Positions 46,609 to 59,289 of a stretch of 64,000 bases of DNA are shown here, piece by piece. Each line of letters begins with the position of its first letter. Position 1 is the stretch's first letter. Below the pieces are notes generated by a model. The model did no database searches, was not told the origin of the DNA, and was given only the letters and a program-made list of their open reading frames with translations. The translations under genes and the position numbers were made by a program. This DNA comes from Raphanus sativus (lineage: Eukaryota; Streptophyta; Magnoliopsida; Brassicales; Brassicaceae): NCBI RefSeq assembly GCF_000801105.2, contig NC_079513.1:20986273-21050272 (forward strand), written 5' to 3'.

Positions 46609-47048
46609 AGGTAACGTATACCGAGAATAATGATGTGAGTATATGATTGTTAGAAGAAAAAATCAAGTTACTTGCGTTACAAGTCACGATCAAGAAACTA
46701 TGTCTGGATTTTTAGATCAAACATGAACAAAGAAAAGCTATTCGGTGAAAAACTTGTATTTTTGTTTATAAATGCTTTTAGTTATTTATATTTCACGATA
46801 ATCTGTAAATACAGATAGAATAATGATTTGTATATGGCAGTGTTTTTTATTTGGTTCATGTCTTTTTCTCTGCCTGTCTTCTTCTTTCTCCAAAGACTTT
46901 TACTTTTGTCTACACTGTTTAACATTTTAAAGTCAAATTATTTGAAGTAGCGACATGCACTATACAAGGTTTTTGCATATATACACTCTTCCTTTGTCCT
47001 TAACTAAATAAAATACTACTTGATCATATCAGGGTTCAAATTAAATAA
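46609..47048. other. Downstream DNA of MYB19
   Basis: MYB19 3' flank; nothing recognised. Confidence 0.4.
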
Positions 47049-47465
47049 TCATCTGTCATAATCAAGCTTGATTTGAAAATAACAAGAATAACGAGAATAA
47101 TGATCGTCACGGGTCATTTTAACCCAACATCCTGCAAAATTTGATAAAATAAAAAATATAATTAGCTATAACCAAAGCCATAAATCCATTACTTTTTTTA
47201 AAGCTATAAATCCATTATATATGATAAACCATGTATGTGATTTTGTGTTTATATACCTGGAGATATCGTGAGCACCAAATGGTTGAAACAGACAAGCGGA
47301 TCCAAAGACACTATTTCTGATGTTTCTTGCATAAAAAATAACATAAATAGTTTTTTTTAAAGAGCAAAAACGTTCTTTAATTTACAGGTGAAAATGTGAA
47401 GAACAAGTACCCGAGAGTTGTTGTCTTTGAATTAACTCATTCAAATGCTCAGTGACTACATCTAG
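47049..47465 (-). pseudogene. 3' end of an unidentified gene cut by a LINE
   Basis: Three exon-like blocks on the minus strand join in a single frame: 47465-47411 (LDVVTEHLNELIQRQQLS), 47325-47257 (ETSEIVSLDPLVCFNH, then VLTISP) and 47131-47049 (GCWVKMTRDD... to TGA). Splice signals (CGG|GTACTTG, GCAAG|A, CAG|GTATAT, TTGCAG|G) agree in phase at both junctions, which is unlikely by chance. The upstream end is lost where the poly(T) of a LINE begins at 47466. No family recognised. Confidence 0.5.
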
Positions 47466-48700
47466 TTTTTTTTTTTTGGTAATCATGTTAAATTTGATAC
47501 CATTTCTACATGTTGCATTAGCAACTTATTAGAGCGAAACAAACAAACACAAACAACCCATGCAAGAAAAAAAACAAAGAGAGGAGAAGAGGAGTGATCA
47601 CGAGGGGCTTGAGAGTCAAGGCGGCCTAGTGCAAGCAAGGAAGAACTGAGGCATGGAAGGCTGAACGCGGGGAGAAGCCGGGAGAGATAGCAGGCTGTCT
47701 CTGATCTGCTTGTCAATAGCACATCTAACCGAGTTAGCAGACGAGGAAGTTAAAGCGAAGATCCTCCTGTTCCTTTCCCTCCATATTAAGTAGACGGTTG
47801 ACTGGAACATGAGCTTTATAATACACCTAGCCTGAGCTGAAGAAGAATTTCTGTCCATACAAATCCAAGCCGCAGCAGAGTGAATGTCTTGAGGTGGGTT
47901 AGGCCGCCAGACTGATCCTGCAAAGAAAGTCCATATGCTTGCTAAAAATTGACACTCAAAGAAGCGATGATGGTGGGTCTCTACAGCAGCAGAGCATCGG
48001 AGGCATTTCTCAGGGACGTTAAGACCCCATGATCTGAGTCTATCTCGAGTTGGTAATCTACGCAATAGAGCTAACTTAAACCAGATGGCTTTGTGCCAAG
48101 ATTTCTGAGACCCTAATCTTGACCATACTTCTAACAGCTTCAGATAGCCTTGGTGAGTCTTCTTCCATAATCCAAAAGGCTTTCTATGGAATACATTTAG
48201 TCATTTACCTTGAGCCAGGATACCCACAGCGACTCTGCATTTGAGAAAAAATTCCAGACATGTTTAAATCTGAAAACCATCTCATACTCTTCTAGCAGCC
48301 TAATATCCATACCCCCTTCTTTCTTTGGTCTACAAACATCCTTCCATGATACTCTTGCTCCCCTAGAAGGACTGGTTTTGTTTCCCCCATAGGAAAGCTA
48401 CACATAGAGGGTCAATCTTGGCGTAGAAACTCTCTGGAAGAACAAACACACAACTCCAAAAATTCACCTTGCTTGAGAAAACCGAGGTTATAATGTTTAT
48501 TTTTTCCTGTGAATGTGAATGATAGAAATTTTGTTGTCCAGGGATGGTTGAAGTGTAAGATTCGACCAGGCTTCAAAGGAAGACACAAAATACCTTGTCG
48601 GAAAATCTCCTAATTTGATTCCAAAGAGATTACTCAACACATCCTTCTCAATATTTATCAACAATTGAGATAATTCGAGACTTGGAACGGAAGGCATTAG
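47466..48700 (-). mobile_element. 5'-truncated LINE (non-LTR retrotransposon)
   Basis: Minus-strand element ending in a poly(A) tail, seen as T12 at 47466-47477. The frame 48065-47616 encodes a reverse-transcriptase zinc-binding region (zf-RVT) with KCLRCSAAVETHHHRFFEC and IWTFF. Further upstream, at about 48697-48497, scraps of the reverse transcriptase remain (LSNLFGIKLGDFPTRYF). Frames are broken between these blocks. The 5' boundary near 48700 is approximate and no target duplication was found. Confidence 0.75.
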
Positions 48701-49097
48701 CCCTCATGAACGTTTGGGATATCTATCTATAACTGCGGTTTACATCATTAGATCGGAGAGAGTTTGGCAGCTAACGAAGGGAGATGAAGAAATAGACCTG
48801 TTCACTGTGCTTTTAGAGGAGACAACAACAACATGGCAAGTCTCAAATAAACTTCTGAGTGATTACTCTGTTGAAGATATATTCTGTTTGTTATCATCAA
48901 GCCACAATTTCCAGCGTATTGGACAAGAATCATCATCTGTATACTATACACAAATCACAAAAGGAAGCTTTTAGGATTTTTGTAGCAGTGTTCAAAATAA
49001 AAGAGGGACTTTTGTAGCATTTTAATTCTGAATTATGGTTTGCAAATCTCCACATTCAAAAACAGTATGAAAACTCTTTACACAAATTCACTACACA

Positions 49098-49926
49098 TCT
49101 ATACTATTAAAGTAAAATACCTAATAGGTTTTTGCCTTTGGTTTTTGAAGTTAATTACAATGGTATGCCATTACTATACTTATGTCATTGCAAATGTTTC
49201 CATATATATATTAATAAATATATTTGGAAAATTTAATATATCTTAAACATGAATCTTTTAATATTCTGTTAAGATTACATCCCATAAATATTTTGTTAAG
49301 ATTACATTCCATTAATATTTTGTCCGATTATATAAATATTTATAGTAATTTGTTTTATTTTCTTTAAATCAAAAAGGTATTAGACTCATTTATAATAATA
49401 AAATATTAAAAAGATACTTCAGAATATGTTTTCGATATCTTATTTTGAAAATATTGGAATAACATATTAGATTAGAATATTTTTTAATAGTAAACAATTT
49501 AATTATATAAGAAAAATTATGAAGTTAAATAATGTAATGATCCAACATTGACTTTTGTAAGTAGAGTTTTTAGTGATCAAAGGTAAAAAATATATATCTC
49601 ATGTAAAAAAAAAATTAAATGTAAAGACCATATTTTTATTGAAAAAGTTTAGATAAAAATATATGGGTCTGGCTTTGTTTCTTAAACTATCGTCTCAAAA
49701 TTTGGAAACAAATTTTTGCAACAAAAAAAATATCCACATAAAAACTTACATAGTGCTCATATTAATTTCTATAATTATAAATATTGTATATGTTGGTAAT
49801 AATATATATATACATATTGGAAAATAAAAATATACTGTATAAAGTATATACAAATTTTGATTTTACCGAATATATATTTAATTAAGAATATAATCCCGCG
49901 CTTTAAAAGCGCGGGTCAAAATCTAG
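49098..49926 (+). mobile_element. Non-autonomous Helitron
   Basis: Starts TCTATACTATTAAAG after host A, and ends with hairpin CCCGCGCTTT-AAAAGCGCGGG followed by TCAAAATCTAG and host T. The 829-bp element has no coding capacity. The termini match the consensus of short crucifer Helitrons. Confidence 0.85.
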
Positions 49927-51276
49927 TTATGCAATTATAATCAAGAAAGAAGAAACCACTATCTTTCAAAAACAGTTTTGTGCTTAGAAAAGAAAAGAGT
50001 AAGTGTTTTTTATCAATTTTTTCCTTTATACTGTTATAATATATTTATATATTACTTTAATATAACAAATAAAGAACATCCAAATATAATAATTGACATT
50101 ATATAACAAATAAAGAGCAACTTTACATCAGTTCTAAACTATTTCAAGTTTGCCTATTCTATCTAAATAGTTGTATAAAATATCAAGTTACAACTCCTAG
50201 AAGTGAAAATTTCATTATCTATCTCGATAATGATTTTTTAAAATAAAAACATGTGATAAGTATAATTTAAAGCAGTAAAATAAAACAAAAATATATAAAA
50301 CCGTGGATATTTACCTAGTAGATTTAAAAATAGAAAAAGAGTGCAATTAAGAGAGGGCATGTTTCTTGAACATGTTTTCATGTACTTCCAAAGTTTTCGC
50401 CATTTTTAATTTCCACCAGTCAATTTTTATTACAAAAATCATGAGTTGCTTGCTTCGTCATTACCCATGGACAATGCTAATTATTGACTACGTTCCGGAC
50501 CTAACTGAAGAAATTAATGATCGGTATAAAAAAACTCGCTGACTTTTCGCAACTTGTTTGGTATTAAAATCCAAATGGGCCATTACAGGTAGGTGATAAA
50601 CATACAACACAAAATTAAATTACAAACGAATTGACAAAATACTAGATAAGTAAATATGCGAGAGAGAGTTTGTAGCACATGCTTTCATGTGATTCCAAAT
50701 TTCCAATACTTGCGCCATTTTATACCTCGTCTATTCACGCTAACGATATTCGATTTCAAGAATATCAATATTTTATTATGATAAAATCCAACCTAGAGAC
50801 CATCACGAGAAAACCCTATTGTATTTTAATAATCAAATTAAACTAGTGAAATTTCTGTAATGGAGGAAGGTGTATTCAATATGAGATTTGAGAAAAAAAA
50901 TTATCAGTGATGAAAAATGAAGTTGCTTCGGGGTCTAACTGGCGATGGTCAAGCTCCAAGGAATTAATTGATTGGTCACGGTCCGCCGAATATTTTCGGA
51001 TTATCAAAAAAAAAAGTTCTTTTTTTGAGCAATATGAATATGAAGCTGTTCAAATATGAGTTTTATAATGTTTACAATTTAGTGTTGATAAAATTTTCGT
51101 TCTAAAATCTTAAAATCTATGATGAATGCGTTCCGAGTCGTGTGAACTAAGTCGTCGATAATTACTCTTCAAATATAGAAAACCAACTTGTTAAGAAAAC
51201 CCTAAGTCTTTCTTTTTCTATTGCGTGTTATATTTTCTGTGAATTATATTTATTGAATGATTTTTCATTGTATTTA

Positions 51277-52416
51277 TCTATCTTATTAAAACATGAACAT
51301 TACAACTTTTTCTAGGTGGATTTTTAAAAGTGGACCTCATATATTTAAATTAAATATCACATTCTTTATATATAATACATACCATAGTCTAACTTTGCAT
51401 TGATGTATTTCCTTAAATACAGTTCTTCTTTTTGTCTATATTCCATATATGGTTTTTACATTTATTACATGTCGATTTAGATAAGATATATACTAAAAAT
51501 ACTAAAAATATTAATCGTTCTATAATTACCCTATACAATTCATTTTAAATTGATCAGTATACTTTCATTGGCCATATTAATTTTATTAGTACGAAAACCA
51601 TTAGGTAGATAAGTCATAGACACATACATAAAGATATGACTATTCTTATAACTACGTTGGGCATAATCTATTTTCTAAAACAAATAACACATAGCTTCAT
51701 ATATTGTATAGAAAATAGTAATATTATATAGTATTATACTTATACAATAATACTAAAAAAAACCAAACTGAAATATAATATATATCGAAAATGCTTTGAA
51801 CCATTACACACAAAATATATTAGATTTTAGAGATAAAATTCACTTTGAAATTACGTAATAATTATTTTAAAAAATTAAATTTCGTAATGTACAAAAAACA
51901 TAAGTTTTATATAAAATTTTGTGTTACAATAAAAAAACACAACTCGCGCTTGCAAAGTGTTATTTTTACATATGGAAGACAGTTTTGATATTGTTCTTTA
52001 AACACAAAATTGAATTATACAAACTCGATACTACATAAAACTAAACAATATAGAATACATTTTAAAAATAAAACTCGTGCGGGTGTGTATATGTTTATAT
52101 AATATATAAATATATTATGTTACACATATTTTCATATACATAATACCCCAATGTAAGTTTTGTATAATAAATGTTGAAAATACAAAATATATAGCACTAT
52201 ATATTTTAAATAATATAAAAAAATCTACTTTACGTTATCATAAAATTTAAAAATCAGATTTAGTAATTAAACACATTGCTTATTTAAACACATTAGTACA
52301 CATTGTTATTAATCAAAATTTTATATTAATACACATTGCAATCATATATAACATTTAGTAAAAACAAAGATAAAAGAAAAATTGACTCCCGCTCGGTCGA
52401 GCGGGTCATGATCTAA
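51277..52416 (+). mobile_element. Non-autonomous Helitron
   Basis: Starts TCTATCTTATTAAAAC after host A, and ends with hairpin CCCGCTCG-GT-CGAGCGGG followed by TCATGATCTAA and host T. The 1140-bp AT-rich element has no coding capacity. The 5' base could be a few bases further right because of the repeated TCT. Confidence 0.78.
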
Positions 52417-53619
52417 TACAAGAGTAAATTGGCATACCTTTCTTTTCCTATTTGACCTTTTTTAATGCCAGACTTCTTTTTCATTGTCTTAAAATGATTT
52501 GACGCAACAAAATTTGCACCCAATTTGTTGTATGATGCAGTTTGTGGCAGGACTGCATGAACCAACAATATACAATGTCGCAGTTTGGTAGAAGTTTCGC
52601 AAACTAAGCGGTAGAGCATGCCAAATCCCAGTCCCTACCAATTTGATAGGGTCCCAACCATTTAGTTCAAACCGGTTAGGTATGTAAAACTGATGCTGAC
52701 ATTAATCAACCTACAAATAGTTTTATTTTGGTAAAGAACAAGGAAAAATGCATTGTTTTCATACTCAACTAGGTTTGCGGTCAAACCGGTAAATAAGGTA
52801 ACACATATGAAATTCAGTCTGAATTTAATGAAAATAAAGTTAATTTAAAATTAACTAAAACCCCAATAATCTACTATTAACATGTGATCGGATAATGATT
52901 GACCTAACAAAGACAAAAAAGCTGATGTTATTTTTAACAAATTGATTGGCTTTGTGATATATTTAAATCATTTGATTTTTGATAGTTTAAAATTTTATAA
53001 AGAAAATGATGATAGAGAAAATACGAATTCTTGTGATTCAATATTAGTTTGTTTCCGTTATTGATAATCAACTATACGTTTAGTAATTGTTTATTAAATA
53101 TTTAAAATTAATTTGAAAATAATAATTTGTCAAATAATATATTATTTTGAAATTATGCATGCCAAATGAAAATTAAAATTAAAATTAGTAGTTTTTAAAT
53201 ATATATACTATTATTTGAGAAGTGATTTTTTGCATTGGAACTCTCACCTTAAAATTTAGAGCAGTTAAACTCCATGATGTCATCGATGAATTTTTATATA
53301 TAATTAATATATGTGAAAAATTATATTAACAATATTAGATTTAAAAAATAATATAATTTGTACTTATCTTGAAATAATATTTTTATTATAATTTTTTTAA
53401 AATATAAAACAGTTTATAGTTAAATATTAATCAAACAGAAACATTTGTATAAATATATTTTCTAAGATATTTTAACATGTATAATAATATGTATATTTTA
53501 ATGAATTTTTTTGTATTATAAATAATTTGATGTCTTATTTAAACTTTTTGAAAATATAAATAATAACTTATAATGCTGATTTTTAAATTAATAAACATAA
53601 ACTAATAAGTATTTGTAAG

Positions 53620-53654
53620 ACAATTATGTCCGGATATGCGGACAAAATATCTAG
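53620..53654 (+). mobile_element. Helitron 3' terminus
   Basis: A hairpin GTCCG-GATATG-CGGAC is followed by AAAATATCTAG and host T. The 5' end of the element was not found. It lies about 200 bases upstream of the first MSBP1 copy and so forms part of its promoter region. Confidence 0.6.
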
Positions 53655-53852
53655 TGTACTAATAAATATAAATATTTTTTTTTAGATATTTTTTTTTGAG
53701 TCACAAAATGATCATGTAGTCTAGGATGTATTCGGGTTTAGTATCTCGGTCAGGTTTAAAATATTGGGTAAATGAAAAAGACCTGATCGCTAATATATAT
53801 CTGCAGAATAATCTGGTTTTCAGAGACAAAAGTGAGAAAAACTTTTCAAACT

Positions 53853-54685
53853 ATGGCGCTACAATTATGGCAAATTCTGAAAGAAGCGATACTTGCTTTC
53901 TTTCTTTACTCTCCGCTAGTCATCTTAACTGTCCTCTCTCTCTTCCTCGTTCTCCTCTTCGTAATTGCTATGTACCAAATGGCCTTAGGCTGGTTTACTT
54001 CGCTGCTTGCTGATCTGAGGGCTAGATCGTCAACTACAGATGAAGTGCCACGAATTCCTCAGCCTGTTCAGGTTGGTGAGATCACGGAGAATGAGCTTAG
54101 GCAGTACGATGGCTCTGATCCTAAGAAGCCCCTTCTTATGGCCATCAAACATCAGATCTATGATGTAACTACAAGCAGGTGAAACATCTTAAAGTCTTTC
54201 TAAAATTTATACAGGAGAAGGTTTCTTCTTTGTTGTCTTCCCATAAACAGCCTAACGATTCAATTAGCCAAAACTCTCAACTCATGTCCGAGCATTTGGT
54301 TGAATTTTAACAAATGTGGACTGGAGCTGAACCAACTGATCATCTTCTTATGATTCTCTTAGAATGTTTTGTGTTTGTAATGAAAAGGTATCCATTTCTA
54401 TTGGTTTGTAGGATGGCCTATGGACCAGGAGGACCATATGCTTTGTTTGGAGGGAGAGAGGTAAGCAGAGCTCTTGCAAAGATGTCTTTTGAGGAGAAAG
54501 ATTTGACTTGGGATATCTCTGGTCTTAGTTCTTTTGAGCTAGAAGCTCTTCAGGATTGGGAGGAGAAGTTCATGAGCAAGTATACCAAGGTTGGAACTGT
54601 CAAAGTGACCGGTTCAGAAGCCGATTCGGGGATTCACTCAGATATAGAGATCGGTTTAAATGTCAACGTAGAATCTCTAAGATGA
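53853..54685 (+). CDS. MSBP1: Membrane steroid-binding protein, MSBP1 copy A
   Basis: Two exons: 53853-54178 and 54412-54685 (TGA), 199 residues. The start MALQLWQILKEA matches the family N-terminus. A membrane segment follows at about residues 18-45 (LVILTVLSLFLVLLFVIAMY). A cytochrome-b5-like haem/steroid-binding domain occupies about residues 75-170: VGEITENELRQYDGSDPKKP, LLMAIKHQIYDVTTSR, YGPGGPYALFGGREVSRALA, FEEKDLTWDISGL. MAPR-family proteins bind steroids or haem; Arabidopsis MSBP1 binds progesterone and brassinolide, inhibits cell elongation and promotes BAK1 endocytosis. The C-terminal tail is short (about 28 residues) and lacks the stretch seen in copy B. Changes within conserved positions (GGRE for AGKD) suggest relaxed or altered constraint. 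Tandem duplicate of the gene at 57252. Confidence 0.85.
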
Positions 54686-55328
54686 TAATAATATTTGTTT
54701 CATTATCTCAAAAACAAGTTTGCTGATTAATAAAGCATTTTATGAACTGCCCAATGAGAAAGAGTTGTTATTGCAAGATTATAAGGTTGTTAAGTTGGCT
54801 TGTTACTTTTAATAATATTAATTCATTCATTTCAAAAGAACTACGAAAACATCACTGGTCACACAATCTTAAACAAAACTAAAATTCATATAAAATACCA
54901 AAACACCATGTATTTTGAAATATCAAAAACTCTTCAAAACATCATCTATTTAGGAACGGAAAAAATATCTATTTTTTCCTTATGAAACACTGATACATAT
55001 TATCTTTTAGAAACTTTTTTTAATTAAAAGTCACAAGTTTTATTTCATTCTGTTACTAAAATGTATGCCATTGTATTTTAACACCAGTCTATGGTTTTTT
55101 TCTGAAAGAATTTTTTTTCACTGCATGTTGAGATACTCATGGCATCTTTAACTCAGATTCTGGCCAACTACATGCTTGCAGTAATACACGGAAGACAAGT
55201 TTCCGTCCCATATCCTTGAGATGAACTACATCTATACTAAAGCAACACCAGTCTAAGTTTTGCGGGCGGAATTGGTGGCTCTTCAATGCCTAAGATGAGA
55301 ACTAACATCATTATATATTTTATAGCCC

Positions 55329-55432
55329 TTTCAAAGATGTTTTGAAGTAAAGACTTGACTTGGGATATATGTTGTCGTAGTTCTTTTGAGCTAGAACACT
55401 ACAAGACTGGGAGTACAAGTTCATGAGAAAGC
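55329..55432 (+). pseudogene. Relic of an MSBP1 second exon
   Basis: About 104 bases align with the second exon of both MSBP1 copies (block encoding KMSFEEKDLTWDISGLSSFE and on to the FMS motif), with several indels and stop codons. No first exon is seen. It lies between the intact copies, so the array once had at least three members or an unequal exchange left this piece. Confidence 0.75.
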
Positions 55433-56108
55433 AGTCTGGTCCTACGATTTGAAGGGCTGTAAGTATAGATTTTAATCATTATTTTTCAATAATTTGGAGG
55501 GCCACCAAACCTTTGTATATTAGTTTTTTAAACTTTGTGGGTACATAAAAGTATTTTAAAGAATTTTATTCTATATTTCATATACTTCATTTTAAAGAAA
55601 AAAAATGGAGTTTTACATTCGATTGTTTACTAAAAATATACTTGACATGAAAACAATAAATTAGAAGAAACAACAAAATATTTAGCAATTTGAATTTTGA
55701 TTCTACGTATACTTTAAATTTCAGTTCAAAAAAAAGGAAAGAAAAGATTTGTAAAAGAATTTTATTAGAGATCCTAAAATATATTCAAAATGACATATTG
55801 AAGTCGATCCAATACCAGCTTTAAAATACCAAATCAATGGGATATGAAAGCGGTCGATTGTCACATCTTTTCATGTGCTCCCAATACTTACGCCGTACTT
55901 CTATCCCGTCTAGTCAATTTTTATTACAAAGAATCATTTTGTTCTCATGTGTTGCTTCATCATTCATTACTAATGGACAGTGATTGTTAATGACCGGTCT
56001 CGAGAAAAACTTATCGACTACCAAATAGTCTTTTTTCGTTGACTACCAAATAGTCAAATACTATGTAAGTAAATATATGAAATTAAAAGAACTACGAGAC
56101 AAAAGACT

Positions 56109-56114
56109 GGGGGG

Positions 56115-56163
<49 letters not shown>

Positions 56164-56172
56164 TGTGTGTGT
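56109..56172. repeat. Compound microsatellite G9-(GA)n-(GT)n
   Basis: A run of nine G, then about 22 GA units, then five to six GT units. Likely to be length-variable between individuals. Confidence 0.9.
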
Positions 56173-57251
56173 TTGCTGCACATGTTTTCATGTGATTCTA
56201 ATACTTGCACCATTTTATATCCCGTTTAATCCAAGCCTCTAATCAATTATTTACTAGATCATTTAATTTTCAAGAGTTGCTTCGATTCAAGAATATCAGA
56301 TTCCCTTTTTTTTTTTTTTGCTAAAATATCAGATTCCCTTATTGATCGTATGGTGTGTTCAAACAAATGATATTCGATTTCAAAAGTATCACACTTATTA
56401 TGGTTTAATCAAACTTATATTATCACGAGAAAAGCTTAACATTTTATTTATATTTCAAAATTAGTGAAATTGCTGTAAAATAATGAAAAGATATGTTTCT
56501 GATATGAATTTTTTTAATAAAAATTTTGAATTCAAAGCACTAGTTATATTAGTTAAACTTATCTAGTTGTACTAGTTACATGGTTCCTAATTGTAGTTGT
56601 TAACACGTACACATTGTACTAATTGGAACTAGTTTTCCTTCCTTGTCCTAATCATACTCTTTTTAGTAGTACTCGTCCTAGTTAGACTAGTTTTATAATG
56701 TTCGTAATGTATTAGTTGTACTGTATTATAACAATCAAACAATTCTTCAAATTGATCGTCTTACCATCGTTTTGCCATGTGTTGCATGCATAGCTGAAAT
56801 GTGCAAAAATTATTGTTATTGGACCCAACTTCTTCCAGTGAAGTGTTTGTCGTGGTAGCTGAGTTAAAGACGTTGTAGAATGCGGTGGTGGCATAGTGTC
56901 CGCTGAATTGTGTTTATGGATTTTCTACTGACTAAAACTTATGACAATAGTTTATCACAAAATTAATACATATATAATCAAAATCTAAGATGTTTTTTAA
57001 TATGTGTGACTAATTACAAACTTACAAGTAGATAAGTTAAATCAACATTTTCTTTGTTATCATATTTAATTCAATCATCTAAGTAAGTCAAAATAAAATA
57101 ATAGCAAATTAAAAATATTTTTTATTATCAAAGGTCCCTCAGAAAAATTGATCCTAAATGTATAACACCCGAGCTGGCCGAGCACTAGTGTATATATATA
57201 TGCATAACGTTCTGACTTCCAAAGACAAAAGTGAGAGAACCTTTTCAAAAT

Positions 57252-58087
57252 ATGGCGCTACTACAATGGAAAATTGTGCAATTTTTGGAAGAAGTAATAC
57301 ATTACTATCACGTTGCTGTCTTGGCTGCCGTCTTTCTCGTCCTCGCTCTCATCAGCGCCTACGGCATTTACTATGTTATCTCAAGCTGTTTTGCTTCGCT
57401 GCTCGATTATCTGAGGGCTAGATCGTCAGCTACAGTGGAAGTGCCACCGGTTACTCAGCCTGTTCAGGTCGGTGAGATCACGGAGGAGGAGCTTAAGCAG
57501 TACGATGGCTCCGATCCTCAAAAGCCTCTTCTTATGGCCATCAAACATCAGATCTATGATGTAACTCAAAACAGGTGAAACTTCTTTAACTCTTTCTCCT
57601 TTGAAACCATTGAGTTGTTCTTGTTGTTTATGTCTTTTGGAACTCATGTTCGTTTTTTTATTCTGTGCATGAAGCGTTTGCGTTTGTAATAAAAGGATAT
57701 CCATTGCTATTACTTTTGGTTTGTAGGATGTACTATGGACCAGGAGGACCATATGCTTTGTTTGCAGGGAAAGACGCAAGCCAAGCTCTTGCAAAGATGT
57801 CTTTTGAAGAGAAAGATTTGACTTGGGATATCTCAGGTCTTAGTCCTTTTGAGCTAGATGCTCTTCAGGACTGGGAGGACAAGTTTATGAGCAATTATGC
57901 CAAAGTTGGAACTGTCGAAGTAACTGGTTCAAAAGCACAAATCACATCTGTGTCTGAACACGCAGAGACCAGTGACAAACATGCCCATTTAACCAAGCAA
58001 GAGACGATTGTCGTGGATAAGAATGATCAGACTTCCGTTTCGGGAGTTTACTCTGATATAGAGGCCGGTTTAATTGTCAAAGTGTAA
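57252..58087 (+). CDS. MSBP1: Membrane steroid-binding protein, MSBP1 copy B
   Basis: Two exons: 57252-57574 and 57727-58087 (TAA), 227 residues, close to the 220 of the Arabidopsis protein. N-terminal MALLQWKIVQFLEE, membrane segment at about residues 20-45 (VAVLAAVFLVLALISAYGIY), then the cytochrome-b5-like domain at about residues 74-170 (VGEITEEELKQYDGSDPQKP, IYDVTQNR, YGPGGPYALFAGKDASQALA, DLTWDISGLSPFELDALQDW). The tail of about 55 residues is rich in Thr, Glu, Lys and His and contains VVDKNDQ. It keeps the AGKDAS and SPFELDALQDW text I know from the family, so it is the more conservative of the two copies. Role as for copy A: ER or plasma-membrane MAPR protein acting against brassinosteroid signalling, from family knowledge. 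Confidence 0.88.
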
Positions 58088-59285
58088 TCTCCAATGATGT
58101 TGAAATTTCAATATATATCTTTTTTTTACAGCATTTCGATATTAATCTTTGTTTCATTATCTCAAGAATCAAGTTTGCTGATTATTAATCAAACATTTAT
58201 GAACTACTCAATGAGAAAGAGTTGTCATTACATTGCAAGATTACGAGGTAGTCGAGTTTATTATACTTGTGATTATGAATTTGCATGATGTATATGTATG
58301 TATACAATAAAAACTCAATAAATTAATAAAGTTGGAATTATAAAATTCTGTTAATTTATAAGGTTGCTAATTTATATAATTTTTTTTTAGATTTGTATAT
58401 TTTTAAACTAAGAAGAATAAAATATATTGGTTTCATGGTTTATATATTGATTCAATTTCACATATTTAACTTTTAATTGTTTTAATTATATTGTTTGGTT
58501 TACACAAAATATAAATGTGTTATTACTTATAATCTGAGTAAATATTATCAAAATATTTTAAAGTGTTAAGAAAACATAAAGATAGATTTTACTATTAATA
58601 TAAACTAAACAATACAATGCTTTTTTTGTATTTATATATACTATATATAAATTAGTAATTTTTTGTTCTAGTAGGACCTCATCTTTACATTTTTTTAAAA
58701 AAAAATATTATTTTATCATTTTATCAATTTACATTATGTTTTAAACTATTCTAATTCGGAACCATGAAATTTATTCATTTATCGTTTTTAATTTATAGAA
58801 TTTTAATTTATAGAATATAAATTTATAGAATATTAATTTATATAGTTTCTAATAAATCTGATCTTTTACTACTAAATTCTCTTTTATTTTGGTAATATAG
58901 TTTTTTTGCTGGTTTCTTAATTTTATCCTGAATATTATTAATCATGTCCTTACCGTTAAAAATGACCACATCCTTTACTTAACAATTTACCATTAACGAC
59001 ATCTTAAATCTCAAAACCCAACTGTGGAGAATCAGCCAATGTGTGCACTAAATCTGTCAAGTTTCAAGATATGTTTGTATATATGAATGTTACTTTTATT
59101 TAAAGGTACTAAAGCTGAAGAAAGCTGCTTTGATGATCCCATTGGTTCCTAGATAATGTTGGGAAGCAAGCGCGAGAAAGTTGACGTTAAAAAGGGATAT
59201 GTTCATGGGAGAATCCAATGTCTCAGTGAAGCTGATTTTTTTTTGTCACTGAAGTCTTGAAGTCTATTAAGAAAGTTGTGATAGT
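58088..59285. other. Intergenic DNA after MSBP1 copy B
   Basis: AT-rich, no gene. A short tandem motif ATTTTAATTTATAGAATAT recurs about four times at 58790-58845. Confidence 0.45.
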
Positions 59286-59289
59286 TATG

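Larger units (their letters stand above)
48701..53852. other. Gene-free stretch rich in Helitrons
   Basis: No gene is supported. An open frame at 48714-48974 (86 codons) has no recognisable domain. Contains Helitrons at 49098-49926 and 51277-52416 and a Helitron end at 53654; the rest is AT-rich. Confidence 0.5.
54686..57251. other. DNA between the two MSBP1 copies
   Basis: Contains a relic of a third MSBP exon (55329-55432) and a compound simple repeat (56109-56172). Otherwise AT-rich with no supported gene. Confidence 0.5.

Noticed and set aside
48714..48974. 86-codon frame after the LINE
   Set aside because: Protein-like but no family recognised and no supporting gene structure; not called as a gene, only mentioned.
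50320..50331. Possible Helitron end ACCTAGT near 50320
   Set aside because: No clear hairpin before it and no paired 5' terminus.
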